A DNA stretch of 64,000 nucleotides, from assembly GCA_031374115.1 (NCBI GenBank), contig JANMNO010000061.1, positions 33,469 to 97,468 on the forward strand, in the 5' to 3' direction. The position numbers were made by a program, and so were the translations under genes. The notes beneath the pieces were generated by a model. The model ran no database searches, was not told the origin of the DNA, and worked only from the letters and a program-made list of their open reading frames with translations. Numbering within the stretch: position 1 is the first letter of the stretch; every line of letters begins with the position of its first letter. Source of the DNA: JAKFWF01 sp031374115 (GTDB lineage: Bacteria > Pseudomonadota > Alphaproteobacteria > Rhizobiales > Hyphomicrobiaceae). Shown piece after piece: positions 17,571-25,915 of the stretch.

Positions 17571-18725
17571 TCAGGATTTGCGGAAAAAACGGTTCGGGAC
17601 GAACGGCATCGCGACGACGGACGCGGCGAGCGGCTTACCGCGCACCAGCAGTTGCAGCGGCGTGCCCGGCGCAGCGTGAGCGGCTGTGACGTAGCCCATG
17701 GCGATCGGCGCATTCAGGCTGGGACCAAAACCGCCCGACGTAACGACGCCGATTTTTTCACCGCCGGCTGAAAGTATCTCGGTTCCTTCTCGCGCTGGTG
17801 CGCGACCCTCGGGGCGAATGCCGACGCGCTTGCGGGCTGGGCCGTTGGCAAGTTCGGTCTGAATACGTCTGGCACCGGGAAACCCGCCCTCAATGCGCCG
17901 CCGCTTCTGGATCGACCAGGCGAGCCCTGCTTCAATGGGCGACGTCGTGGTGTCGATGTCATGACCATAAAGGCACAAACCGGCTTCGAGGCGCAGACTA
18001 TCGCGCGCCCCGAGGCCAATTGGTTGGACGGCTGGATGACTTGAAAGTGCCGACCAAACATTTACAACGTCCGCCTCACGAACGGCAATTTCGTAGCCAT
18101 CCTCGCCCGTGTAGCCTGACCGGCTGAACAGTACCGGGGAGCCATCCACAGTCGCCCTGTGAATCGTCATGAACGGCATTGCCGCCGCTGCTGGGATGAA
18201 CTTTGCCAACACGCCGGCTGCTGCCGGACCTTGGAGGGCGAGAAGACTTGTGGCCTCAGTTGCCGTCTCCAATCGAACGCCCGTGGGCAAGCGGCTCGAT
18301 ATATGCGCGTAGTCCGCGCTTTTGCAGCCCGCATTTACGACAAGGTAGATCCGGCCGTCGTCGGCGGCTTCAGCCGATCGCGCGAACATTAGATCGTCGA
18401 GAACGCCGCCGTCTTCCGCCAGCAGTTGCGAATAGCGTTGCTGGCCCGGTGCCAAGTTCAAAACATCGGCAGGAATCAACGTTTCGAGGGCGTGAGCGAC
18501 CTTGTCGTGTTTTCCGTCCTCAGAAATGAGGACTGCCTGCCCCATATGGGACACATCGAACAGACCCGCCTTTTCGCGGGTCCAAAGATGCTCCTTCAGC
18601 ACGCCCATCGGGTACTGAACCGGCATCTCATAGCCGGCGAACGGCACCATCTTGGCGCCGAGTGACACGTGAAAATCATAAAGGGGGGTACGCGACAGAG
18701 GGGCAGACGCGGTTGTTCCGCTCAT
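17571..18725 (-). CDS. gcvT: glycine cleavage system aminomethyltransferase (T protein)
   Basis: Folate-dependent T protein of about 384 residues. It releases ammonia from aminomethyl-GcvH and forms 5,10-methylenetetrahydrofolate. Motifs include TPLYDFHVSLGAKMVPFAGYEMP at the N-terminus (shown in part), GLFDVSHMGQ with the conserved Asp region, SGYTGEDGYEI, and LGARDSLRLEAGLCLYGHD. It is the first gene of the gcv operon, directly behind the tandem glycine riboswitch. ATG 18725 (SGTTASAPLS) is preferred; an in-frame ATG at 18740 would lie within the loop of the hairpin at 18727-18767. Neither has a strong Shine-Dalgarno. Confidence 0.95.
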   Translation of the reverse strand: MSGTTASAPLSRTPLYDFHVSLGAKMVPFAGYEMPVQYPMGVLKEHLWTREKAGLFDVSHMGQAVLISEDGKHDKVAHALETLIPADVLNLAPGQQRYSQLLAEDGGVLDDLMFARSAEAADDGRIYLVVNAGCKSADYAHISSRLPTGVRLETATEATSLLALQGPAAAGVLAKFIPAAAAMPFMTIHRATVDGSPVLFSRSGYTGEDGYEIAVREADVVNVWSALSSHPAVQPIGLGARDSLRLEAGLCLYGHDIDTTTSPIEAGLAWSIQKRRRIEGGFPGARRIQTELANGPARKRVGIRPEGRAPAREGTEILSAGGEKIGVVTSGGFGPSLNAPIAMGYVTAAHAAPGTPLQLLVRGKPLAASVVAMPFVPNRFFRKS

Positions 18726-18726
18726 T

Positions 18727-18767
18727 CGAGGTCCCAACATGGCTCAAACACAGGGACGCGCACCTCG
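18727..18767 (-). promoter_or_regulatory. hairpin before gcvT start, candidate riboswitch expression platform
   Basis: On the minus strand CGAG (18767-18764) pairs with CTCG (18730-18727), and GTCCC (18757-18753) pairs with GGGAC (18735-18731), leaving a six-base bulge and a loop that contains the alternative ATG at 18740. The stem ends one base before the ATG at 18725. No U-run follows, so translational control is more likely than termination. The pairing is read directly; the regulatory role is inferred. Confidence 0.45.
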
Positions 18768-18777
18768 CGCCCAAGGT

Positions 18778-18995
18778 AGAGCCCCCTCTGTCTTGGGACC
18801 TGAGAGATTCGGCACGTTCCCCCGCCCTTATGAGCGGGCGGATGCAATGCCTTATCACCTTCGGTAGGACGGGTGCCAACGCACCTCGCCCACTTTCCAG
18901 AGAACCATCAACCTGCGGTCCGTTTGCCTGAGAGTTTCCGGGGCGGTTGCTCCTTCGGCGCCGTCACTCGAGGAAAGAGATCAGGTCTCTTCCGC
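18778..18995 (-). ncRNA. tandem glycine riboswitch (two aptamers)
   Basis: Cis-regulatory leader of the gcv operon. Aptamer 1 (about 18995-18893) starts GGAAGAGACC, has CCGAAGGAGCAACCGCCCC, the signature AAACTCTCAGGCAAA and closes with a GGTTCTCTGGAAAG arm. After a short linker, aptamer 2 (about 18889-18778) has CACCGAAGGTGATAAGG, GGGGGAACG, the signature AATCTCTCAGGT and the GACAGAGGGGGC arm. Both cores match the glycine aptamer consensus. In known systems tandem aptamers switch on gcv genes when glycine is abundant. The exact ends are approximate. Confidence 0.95.
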
Positions 18996-19018
18996 AGGTC
19001 TCGATTGGCAACTTCGTG

Positions 19019-19046
19019 AAAATAGTGGACCGCGGCTGGAAGTCAA
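19019..19046 (-). promoter_or_regulatory. putative gcv operon promoter
   Basis: On the minus strand TTGACT (19046-19041) and TATTTT (19024-19019) are separated by 16 bases. A transcript would start near 19012 and enter the first aptamer about 17 bases later. It is the best match in the 100 bp upstream of the riboswitch. Confidence 0.5.
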
Positions 19047-19098
19047 TGCTTCGCCGGTCAGTCCAGAAATATATTCGTGGAGAATAACTTAGACAACG

Positions 19099-19773
19099 TC
19101 AGCCGGCGCCCGGCACATTGCGATCGAAGCCAACGAACACTTCGAATTCGCCAGGCCGTGTGCCCTCGGGGATCGTGAACGTCACGGTGCGAACCATCGA
19201 GAAATAGCCGATCGGCTTATCGATCGCGACTGCCACATCGACCTTCATCTTGTCGCTCGTGACCTTCTCGCGCTTGGCATCGGTGACGAATACGTTGAGC
19301 GGCATCGTGATGTTGCCGGCCTTGCCCTTGGGGCCCAGCAACACGCGGCCGGAGAAGCCATACTTGACGATGACCTTGTTCTGTTCGATCTGACATTCAC
19401 GCGCGGTCTTGGTAATTTCCCCACGGTGCATCACGGCGAGGCCGTCGCCGGCGCGGCCCTGCTCGTAGATCGTCAGGTTGTTGTCACGTGGCCAGACCAC
19501 GAAACGGGGACAGCCATGGGCAACTTCGCCGCTGCTACCGCCGCTGCTATCGCCGCCGTCGGATTTAGCGGCGACCAGAAGTTGCTCCTCGGAGACGCCT
19601 TTTGTTGCGGCTGGAGAGGCGCCGGAACCACCGAAAACGCCGCCGCCAATACCGGATGTAAGCGTCGACATGCCGCAGCCGGCGACCAGTCCGATCAGAG
19701 CGAGTGCCGCGCCGAGACGAAACATTGGACGGCAAACGCGTGCGAGCGTCGATGAAGCAAGGTTTTCTGTCAC
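19099..19773 (-). CDS. putative lipoprotein, unknown function
   Basis: Predicted lipoprotein of about 225 residues. A signal sequence MFRLGAALALIGLVAGC ends in the lipobox LVAGC, so the mature protein would be anchored through Cys to a membrane. A Gly/Ser-rich spacer is followed by a compact domain with CPRFVVWPRDNNLTIY, CQIEQNKVIVKYGFSGRVLL, GNITMPLNVFV and RPGEFEVFVGF, a beta-rich pattern. I do not recognise a named family. GTG 19773 (after GGACGGG) is favoured; ATG 19725 starts at the signal core and ATG 19887 gives a long non-signal extension. It is divergent from ispH. Confidence 0.7.
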   Translation of the reverse strand: MTENLASSTLARVCRPMFRLGAALALIGLVAGCGMSTLTSGIGGGVFGGSGASPAATKGVSEEQLLVAAKSDGGDSSGGSSGEVAHGCPRFVVWPRDNNLTIYEQGRAGDGLAVMHRGEITKTARECQIEQNKVIVKYGFSGRVLLGPKGKAGNITMPLNVFVTDAKREKVTSDKMKVDVAVAIDKPIGYFSMVRTVTFTIPEGTRPGEFEVFVGFDRNVPGAG

Positions 19774-19965
19774 GTTTTCCCGTCCGTCCGTGAAGCATGC
19801 TGCCGAAGCAGCTGAACAAAGAACTGCCCCACCGCAATTCCCATTCAATCTAGCGTCTTTCGACTCGTTCAACGAATTGCATTGCACTTAGCACCCTCGA
19901 CAGCCGCAGGCCAAGCGCGTAGCAACCAGTAAGACCATTTCCACAAGCCATGAAGCGGTTCTGCC

Positions 19966-21006
19966 ATGACTTCTGCAAAACGCCCCGTCGATCAACAAAC
20001 TGCGACAGCGAACTCCCTTCAGGCGCCGCACAAACCAAAATTGACCATTCTCATGGCCGCCCCTCGCGGTTTTTGCGCTGGCGTCGATCGCGCAATTCAA
20101 ATCGTCGAGTTGGCAATCCTCAAGTATGGCGCCCCCGTGTATGTTCGCCACGAGATTGTCCACAATAGGTATGTTGTGGACAATCTGCGGGCAAAAGGCG
20201 CCATTTTTGTGGAAGACCTCGACGAGATCCCAGATGACGGGCAACCTGTGATCTTTTCAGCGCACGGTGTACCGAAAGCCGTTCCCCTCTCAGCCCAACA
20301 ACGAAACATGTTCTATCTCGACGCCACCTGCCCATTGGTTTCCAAGGTGCATAAGGAAGCGGGCCACCATTTCGAGCGCGGGCACGAGATCGTCCTGATC
20401 GGTCACGCGGGTCACCCGGAAGTCGTGGGCACAATGGGACAGCTTCCCGAAGGTGCCGTGACGCTGCTGGAGACCCCTGACGATGCCCGAGCCTATACAC
20501 CAAAGGATGCCTCGCGCCTCGCCTATCTGACGCAAACCACGCTGTCGGTCGACGATACGGCAGAGATCGTGGAAGTGCTCAAGGCGCGCTTCCCGGATAT
20601 CGCCGGGCCTTATAAGGAAGATATCTGCTACGCGACCACCAATCGCCAGATATCGGTAAAGGCGATCGCCAGCAAAGTAGAGCGTGTATTGGTCGTGGGC
20701 GCGCCGAACAGTTCCAACTCTCAGCGCCTCGTCGAGGTGGCGGAAAAGTCGGGCTGCCCGAAGGCCGTTCTCGTCCAGCGCGCCGCCGAAATTCCATGGG
20801 AGGTTTTCTCCGGCATAACCTCGTTAGGTATAACGGCCGGCGCATCGGCGCCCGAAGTGCTTGTCGACGAGATGGTCACAGCGTTCCGCGAGCGCTATGA
20901 TGTGACGGTCGAAGAAGTCGTCACCGCGCGCGAAAACATCGCCTTCAACGTGCCGCGAGAGTTGCGCGAGACGGCCTTGGCCGCGAAGTCCCTCCAAGGC
21001 AACTGA
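19966..21006 (+). CDS. ispH: 4-hydroxy-3-methylbut-2-enyl diphosphate reductase
   Basis: Terminal enzyme of the MEP isoprenoid pathway, reducing HMBPP to IPP and DMAPP. 346 residues including a roughly 28-residue N-terminal extension. The three iron-sulfur cysteines are seen: Cys37 in APRGFCAGVDRAI, Cys122 in DATCPLVSKVH and Cys221 in DICYATTNRQ. Other family motifs are VYVRHEIVHN, SAHGVP, GHAGHPEV and GITAGASAPE. It heads an apparent operon with thrB (5 bp gap) and rnhA, a common alphaproteobacterial arrangement. Confidence 0.96.
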   Translation: MTSAKRPVDQQTATANSLQAPHKPKLTILMAAPRGFCAGVDRAIQIVELAILKYGAPVYVRHEIVHNRYVVDNLRAKGAIFVEDLDEIPDDGQPVIFSAHGVPKAVPLSAQQRNMFYLDATCPLVSKVHKEAGHHFERGHEIVLIGHAGHPEVVGTMGQLPEGAVTLLETPDDARAYTPKDASRLAYLTQTTLSVDDTAEIVEVLKARFPDIAGPYKEDICYATTNRQISVKAIASKVERVLVVGAPNSSNSQRLVEVAEKSGCPKAVLVQRAAEIPWEVFSGITSLGITAGASAPEVLVDEMVTAFRERYDVTVEEVVTARENIAFNVPRELRETALAAKSLQGN

Positions 21007-21011
21007 AACCA

Positions 21012-21992
21012 ATGGCCGTCTACACCGAAGTCGCCGACGAAGAACTGGCGCGTTTCATTGCGAGCTATGGCCTCGGGCCGGTGCTCAGCTGCAAAGGCAT
21101 CGCCGAAGGCGTCGAGAATACGAATTACCTGGTCGGCACGACTTCGGGCCAGTTCATTCTCACACTGTACGAAAAGCGCGTCGACACCGGCGATCTGCCC
21201 TTTTTTTTGGGGTTTATGGAACACCTTGCGGCCAAGGGCTTGTCGTGCCCGACGCCGGTTAGGGATCAAGAGGGACGCAATCTGCGCGAGCTCGCTGGCC
21301 GCCCGGCAGCGTTAGTGACTTTTCTCGAGGGCCTGTGGCTGCGACGGCCTCTTGCTCACCACTGCCACAGCGTCGGCGTCGCACTCGCCCGGCTGCACGA
21401 GGCCGGCCGAGACTTCAAGATCCCCCGCGCTAATGCGCTCGGCCCAGAAGGTTGGCGTCCCCTGTTCGAACGCTTCAAAGATCGCGCCGACGAAATTCGC
21501 CCGAGCCTTGCCGCGACGATCGAGAACGAACTCGAGACGGTACTCGGTGTTTGGCCCCGCGACTTGCCATATGGCGTCATTCACGCCGACCTGTTCCCCG
21601 ATAATGTGTTCTTCAAAGGCGATCAGTTGTCCGGCTTGATCGACTTTTATTTCGCCTGCAACGATGGGTTGGCGTACGACATCGCCGTGTGCCTCAACGC
21701 CTGGTGTTTCCGCGATGACCTGTCATTCGATCTGGAAAAGGGAGCGGCGTTGCTGGCGGGCTATCAAAGTGTGCGCCGCCTGACGCCCGCCGAATGCGAT
21801 GCGCTGCCGACGTTGTGCAGGGGTGCTGCACTGCGGTTTTTGCTCACCCGCGCCTATGACTGGGTCAATACACCGGCCGGCGCGATGGTCGTGAAACATG
21901 ATCCAGTCCCGTATCTCGAGCGGTTACTGCATCACGCGCGTATCGCCAGCGGCGGCTCGGCTGCAGACTATGGATTGGACCGTTCGCGATGA
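21012..21992 (+). CDS. thrB: homoserine kinase, aminoglycoside-phosphotransferase fold
   Basis: ThrB type II of 326 residues, phosphorylating homoserine on the way to threonine. It begins AVYTEVADEELARFIASYGL and has GIAEGVENTNYLV for nucleotide binding. The Brenner-type catalytic motif VIHADLFPDNVFF (HxDxxxxN) is near residue 195 and the metal-binding Asp of LIDFYFACND follows. This form is unrelated to the GHMP homoserine kinase of enterobacteria. Its stop overlaps the rnhA start (ATGA). Confidence 0.93.
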   Translation: MAVYTEVADEELARFIASYGLGPVLSCKGIAEGVENTNYLVGTTSGQFILTLYEKRVDTGDLPFFLGFMEHLAAKGLSCPTPVRDQEGRNLRELAGRPAALVTFLEGLWLRRPLAHHCHSVGVALARLHEAGRDFKIPRANALGPEGWRPLFERFKDRADEIRPSLAATIENELETVLGVWPRDLPYGVIHADLFPDNVFFKGDQLSGLIDFYFACNDGLAYDIAVCLNAWCFRDDLSFDLEKGAALLAGYQSVRRLTPAECDALPTLCRGAALRFLLTRAYDWVNTPAGAMVVKHDPVPYLERLLHHARIASGGSAADYGLDRSR

Positions 21993-22471
21993 CTGAAGAA
22001 ACGGCACCGCCCGCAAAACACCTCGTCACGGTATTCACGGACGGCGCCTGCTCCGGCAATCCGGGGCCGGGCGGCTGGGGGGCCATTTTGATGTCGGGCG
22101 GGCATCGCAAGGAATTGCGCGGATCCGAAGCCAATACCACCAACAATCGGATGGAGTTGTCGGCGGCCATCGGCGCGCTGGAAGCTCTTAAGAAGCCGTC
22201 CATCGTCGCCTTGCATACCGACAGCAACTACTTGAAAGACGGCATCACGAAATGGATCTTCGGGTGGAAGCGGAACGGCTGGAAGACTGCCGATAAAAAG
22301 CCGGTAAAGAACGAAGACCTGTGGAAGCGGCTCGATTTGGCGCTCAAGACGCACACGATCGAGTGGCATTGGGTGAAGGGTCATGCAGGGCACCCCGAGA
22401 ACGAGCGCGCCGATGAACTCGCCCGCCTCGCCATCTCGGAACTGCGGGAGGCGCAGAAGGCGAGACCTTAG
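21989..22471 (+). CDS. rnhA: ribonuclease HI
   Basis: Cleaves the RNA strand of RNA-DNA hybrids, including primers and R-loops. 160 residues, normal length. The catalytic acidic residues appear in order: Asp18 in VFTDGACSGNPGPGGWG, Glu56 in NNRMELSAAI, Asp near 78 in LHTDSNYLKDGI, and Asp near 142 in NERADELAR with the preceding His in KGHAGHPEN. A tryptophan-rich basic handle (WIFGWKRNGWKTADKKP) is present for hybrid binding. Third gene of the ispH-thrB-rnhA unit. Confidence 0.97.
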   Translation: MTEETAPPAKHLVTVFTDGACSGNPGPGGWGAILMSGGHRKELRGSEANTTNNRMELSAAIGALEALKKPSIVALHTDSNYLKDGITKWIFGWKRNGWKTADKKPVKNEDLWKRLDLALKTHTIEWHWVKGHAGHPENERADELARLAISELREAQKARP

Positions 22472-22493
22472 AATTCAGCTGTGCCGTTCGAGT

Positions 22494-23933
22494 TTACTTC
22501 GTCCACTTGAATAGGCCGCCAAAAGCACTTTTCACGCCCTCCTTGGCCTTGCCGACGATCGTATTGCGGTCCTGCAGGCGTTCGTGGGCGGTATCGCCAT
22601 CCGAGAGCTCCTTGTATTTCTTCTGATTGAACACGTCGGCTTCGATCAAAGCGCGACGCTCTTGCGTGTTCAAGGGACCGACACGCGACATCGGCGGCCT
22701 GATCAGCGTTCGCTGCACCATCGATGGTTCGCCCCGATTGTGCAGGAATGAGACTAGCGCCTCGCCGACTTTGAGCTCCTGGATTGCCCGCTCGGTATCG
22801 ATATCGGGGTTAGCGCGGAACGTCTCTGCCGCCGCCCGAATCGCCTTCTGCTCCTTCGGCGTGAACGCGCGCAGCGCGTGCTGGATGCGATTGCCAAGCT
22901 GGGCCGAAATCCGGTCGGGCACGTCACTCGGGCTCTGCGTCACATAGTAGACGCCGACACCTTTCGATCGGATCAGTCGGGTGACGCGTTCGATTTGATC
23001 GAGCACTGCCTTGGGCGCACCGTCGAACAACAGATGCGCCTCGTCGAAAAGGAACACGAGTTTTGGCTTGTCCAGATCTCCGACCTCGGGGAGCTTGTCG
23101 AACAGTTCTGCCAGCATCCACAACAGGAATGTCGAATACAGCTTAGGCGTGTTCATCAACTTTTCAGCCGACAGAATGTTTACGATGCCTCGCCCATCGG
23201 GTGCCAACTTGATGAAATCGAGAATATCGAGTGCCGGCGCACCGAAGAATTTGTCTGCCCCCTGTTCTTCGAGCACCAACAGCCGGCGCTGAATGACACC
23301 GACGGTTTGCGGAGCGATGTTGCCATACTTGCTGCGCAACGAGGCCGCGCGCTTCCCCATCTCATCGATCACCGAGCGCAGATCCTGGAGGTCGTTGATG
23401 ACCATCCTCTTGTCGCCGTCCTCGCGCTCGTCCTCGGCCCAGCGGAAGGCGATATTCAGCACGCCCTCCTGGGGTTCGGTCAATTCGAGCAATCGCGATA
23501 GCAGAAGAGGCCCCATCTCCTGAACGGTTGCGCGAACCGGATGACCGCGCTCGCCGAATATGTCCCAGAAAACTGTGGGAAACGAGCAATTGCCGTAATC
23601 GCTCAAGCCGATCTCCTCGGCGCGTTTCAATAGGATCGGCTTTGGTTCGCCGATCGCCGCAACACCGGAGAGATCGCCCTTGATATCGGCCGCAAACACC
23701 GGGACGCCGGCTGCGGAAAATCCTTCGGCGAGCACTTGCAGCGTCACTGTCTTACCGGTGCCGGTCGCGCCGGTGACGAGGCCATGGCGATTGGCCAGCG
23801 CCAGCTCGATCACTTCCGGAGAAAATTGCCGCCCCGACTGGCTGCAGCCGATGAGGATCATTCCATTTTCGACGTACGCGCGCGGGTCGGCTGGCTGGCC
23901 CTTATGCGCCGGATTTGCAGCCGCGTCGGACAT
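22494..23933 (-). CDS. HerA-like ATPase, DUF853 family
   Basis: Cytoplasmic P-loop ATPase of 479 residues. Walker A is TGATGTGKTVTL (about 54-65), followed by VPVFAADIKGDLSGVA. Walker B is KLVFLFDEAHLLFDGA near 283-298, then a sensor/arginine-finger region DQIERVTRLIRSKGVGVYYV and TQSPSDVPD. The C-terminal tail contains the conserved RTLIRPP and ends in a basic segment. The family is related to the HerA/FtsK pumps, but it normally occurs without nurA and its role is unestablished. It converges with rnhA. Confidence 0.9.
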   Translation of the reverse strand: MSDAAANPAHKGQPADPRAYVENGMILIGCSQSGRQFSPEVIELALANRHGLVTGATGTGKTVTLQVLAEGFSAAGVPVFAADIKGDLSGVAAIGEPKPILLKRAEEIGLSDYGNCSFPTVFWDIFGERGHPVRATVQEMGPLLLSRLLELTEPQEGVLNIAFRWAEDEREDGDKRMVINDLQDLRSVIDEMGKRAASLRSKYGNIAPQTVGVIQRRLLVLEEQGADKFFGAPALDILDFIKLAPDGRGIVNILSAEKLMNTPKLYSTFLLWMLAELFDKLPEVGDLDKPKLVFLFDEAHLLFDGAPKAVLDQIERVTRLIRSKGVGVYYVTQSPSDVPDRISAQLGNRIQHALRAFTPKEQKAIRAAAETFRANPDIDTERAIQELKVGEALVSFLHNRGEPSMVQRTLIRPPMSRVGPLNTQERRALIEADVFNQKKYKELSDGDTAHERLQDRNTIVGKAKEGVKSAFGGLFKWTK

Positions 23934-24137
23934 GCTCGTAATTCCTCGTAATCGCGCTGGCGCAGACCGGAGCCGAGCAACCTATCCTACAAGCGGATCC
24001 CCGACTCAACGCGCCTAGCGCATCTCATCGTGATGCCATGCCACTCAAGCTTTTGCAAAGCACAGTTGCATCGCCGACCAACTGAGAAAGGCGAATGCCG
24101 CACAACCAGTACTCAGGTCGCGCGGCATGATTCAAGC

Positions 24138-24746
24138 TCAACCGGTCAAACCTTCGTCTTTCATCGCTGCCTGGACCGCTGGCCGTTCTTGCATGCGCTT
24201 CATGAACGCCTGCACGTTAGGGTACGGCTTGAGGTCGATCTTCGTCGGTGCAGTCCACCGCAAAACCGTAAAGCAATAGGCATCAGGTACGCTGAAATCG
24301 TTGCCCATCAAATAGTTGTGCTTGCCGAAGTGGCTTTCTAGGTGCGCCAAGCGGGTAGCAAGCCTATCGCGCGCGATCTGCTTTGCTTCTTCTGGCATCG
24401 CGGGATTGAACAACGGAGAAAATCCCTTGTGCATCTCGGTCGAAATGAAATTGAGCCATGCCTGCACCTTATAGCGATCGAGCGTGCCGTTGGCAGGCGC
24501 GAGTTTCTTTTCCGGCGCCTGATCCGCGATATACTGCACAATCGCTGGACCTTCAGTCAGGACCGTACCGTCGTCGAGTTCGAGTGCGGGTACATAACCC
24601 AGCGGATTGATTGTCTTGTAATCGCCGCCGCCTTCGATCGTTTTAGCTTTGATGTCAGTCTTGATCGTCTTGAAAGGCAGACCGGACTCTTTGAGTACGA
24701 TGTGTGGTGATAGCGAGCAAACGCCGGGGGCATAGTAAAGCTTCAT
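24138..24746 (-). CDS. glutathione S-transferase, beta-class-like
   Basis: About 202 residues. The thioredoxin-like N-terminal domain starts KLYYAPGVCSLSPHIVLKE, with Cys10 at the position of the beta-class catalytic cysteine, then GYVPALELDDGTVLTEGPAI, where cis-Pro and the Glu-Gly pair bind glutathione. The alpha-helical C-terminal domain includes the N-capping motif FSVPDAYCFTVLRW. It conjugates or reduces electrophiles; the substrate is unknown. ATG 24746 begins the first strand; a second ATG lies one codon upstream and a further one at 24788. Confidence 0.9.
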   Translation of the reverse strand: MKLYYAPGVCSLSPHIVLKESGLPFKTIKTDIKAKTIEGGGDYKTINPLGYVPALELDDGTVLTEGPAIVQYIADQAPEKKLAPANGTLDRYKVQAWLNFISTEMHKGFSPLFNPAMPEEAKQIARDRLATRLAHLESHFGKHNYLMGNDFSVPDAYCFTVLRWTAPTKIDLKPYPNVQAFMKRMQERPAVQAAMKDEGLTG

Positions 24747-24941
24747 CATGCAAGACTCCATCCAAAGTGGTTCGAAGTTACGAGACAACGGTACTCGTCA
24801 CGTCTATATCGGTGCCCGCAGCTAACGCCGCAAGCGACACCGTTGGCTATCCCGGATTGGTCATGCCTCCTGCATGGTAGACCCTTCAATTGCATGGTGT
24901 AGGATGGCCAAGCTTTCGAACTACGATGGGGAAATGATATT

Positions 24942-25787
24942 ATGACGGGTGGCGATCACACGGCAGACGTGCCGACTGGCAATCTCATGGCTGGCAAACG
25001 CGGCCTCATCATGGGTGTCGCCAATAATCGCTCCATTGCTTGGGGTATTGCCAGAGCGGTCGCAGCGCAAGGCGCGGAAGTAGCTTTGACATATCAAGGT
25101 GAAGCCCTGAAGAAACGCGTCGTGCCGCTGGCGGCAGAACTTGGTTCGGACGTCGTACTGCCATGTGACGTGACGGATGCAGCGTCGATGGATGCAGTGT
25201 TTGCCGAGTTGAAAGCGAAATGGGGCCGGCTCGACTTTTTGGTTCATGCCATTGCATTTGCCGACAAGGCCGAACTTGATGGCCGTTATGTCGACACGTC
25301 GGAGAAAAACTTTACGCAGTCGCTGCTCATCTCCTGTTACTCGTTCACGGCGCTCGCCAATCGCGCCGAAAAACTTATGACGGACGGCGGTTCGATGCTG
25401 ACCTTGACCTACTACGGTGCCGAAAAGGTTATGCCGCACTACAACGTGATGGGCGTCGCCAAGGCAGCGCTCGAAGCCAGTGTGCGCTATCTTGCCGCCG
25501 ACCTTGGCAAACAGGCAATCCGCGTGAACGCCATTTCCGCTGGTCCCATCAAGACGTTGGCAGCCTCCGGCATCTCCGACTTTCGCTACATATTGAAATG
25601 GAACGAGTATAACTCCGCGTTGCGCCGCACCGTGACAATCGAGGAAGTCGGCGCGTCGGGCCTCTATCTGCTGTCTGACTTAGGCCGTGCGGTAACTGGC
25701 GAGATCCACCACGTCGATGCCGGCTACCATGTCCAGGGCATGAAGAACGAGGATGCCCCCGACATCAACGTCGTTAAATCCGACTGA
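24942..25787 (+). CDS. fabI: enoyl-[acyl-carrier-protein] reductase (NADH)
   Basis: Reduces the trans-2-enoyl-ACP double bond in fatty acid elongation. SDR-fold protein of 281 residues. Nucleotide-binding segment GLIMGVANNRSIAWGIARA is typical for FabI. The catalytic pair is Tyr167 and Lys174 in YNVMGVAKAALE (Y-x6-K), with substrate-loop AISAGPIKTLAASGI following. Triclosan-type inhibitors target this class. The N-terminal 15 residues before MAGKRGL are non-conserved, so the start could be the ATG near 24987. It stands alone. Confidence 0.95.
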   Translation: MTGGDHTADVPTGNLMAGKRGLIMGVANNRSIAWGIARAVAAQGAEVALTYQGEALKKRVVPLAAELGSDVVLPCDVTDAASMDAVFAELKAKWGRLDFLVHAIAFADKAELDGRYVDTSEKNFTQSLLISCYSFTALANRAEKLMTDGGSMLTLTYYGAEKVMPHYNVMGVAKAALEASVRYLAADLGKQAIRVNAISAGPIKTLAASGISDFRYILKWNEYNSALRRTVTIEEVGASGLYLLSDLGRAVTGEIHHVDAGYHVQGMKNEDAPDINVVKSD

Positions 25788-25915
25788 TTTTTCGTCAACG
25801 CCGCTCTTCTGCCCACAACGAATGTTTCGGTGCACGCAACGGCAACGGCCGATCTACGCGCTCACCCCCATTGTCGACGATGAGTAATCGTCGCCGCCAA
25901 CCAAGGAGGTCTCAC

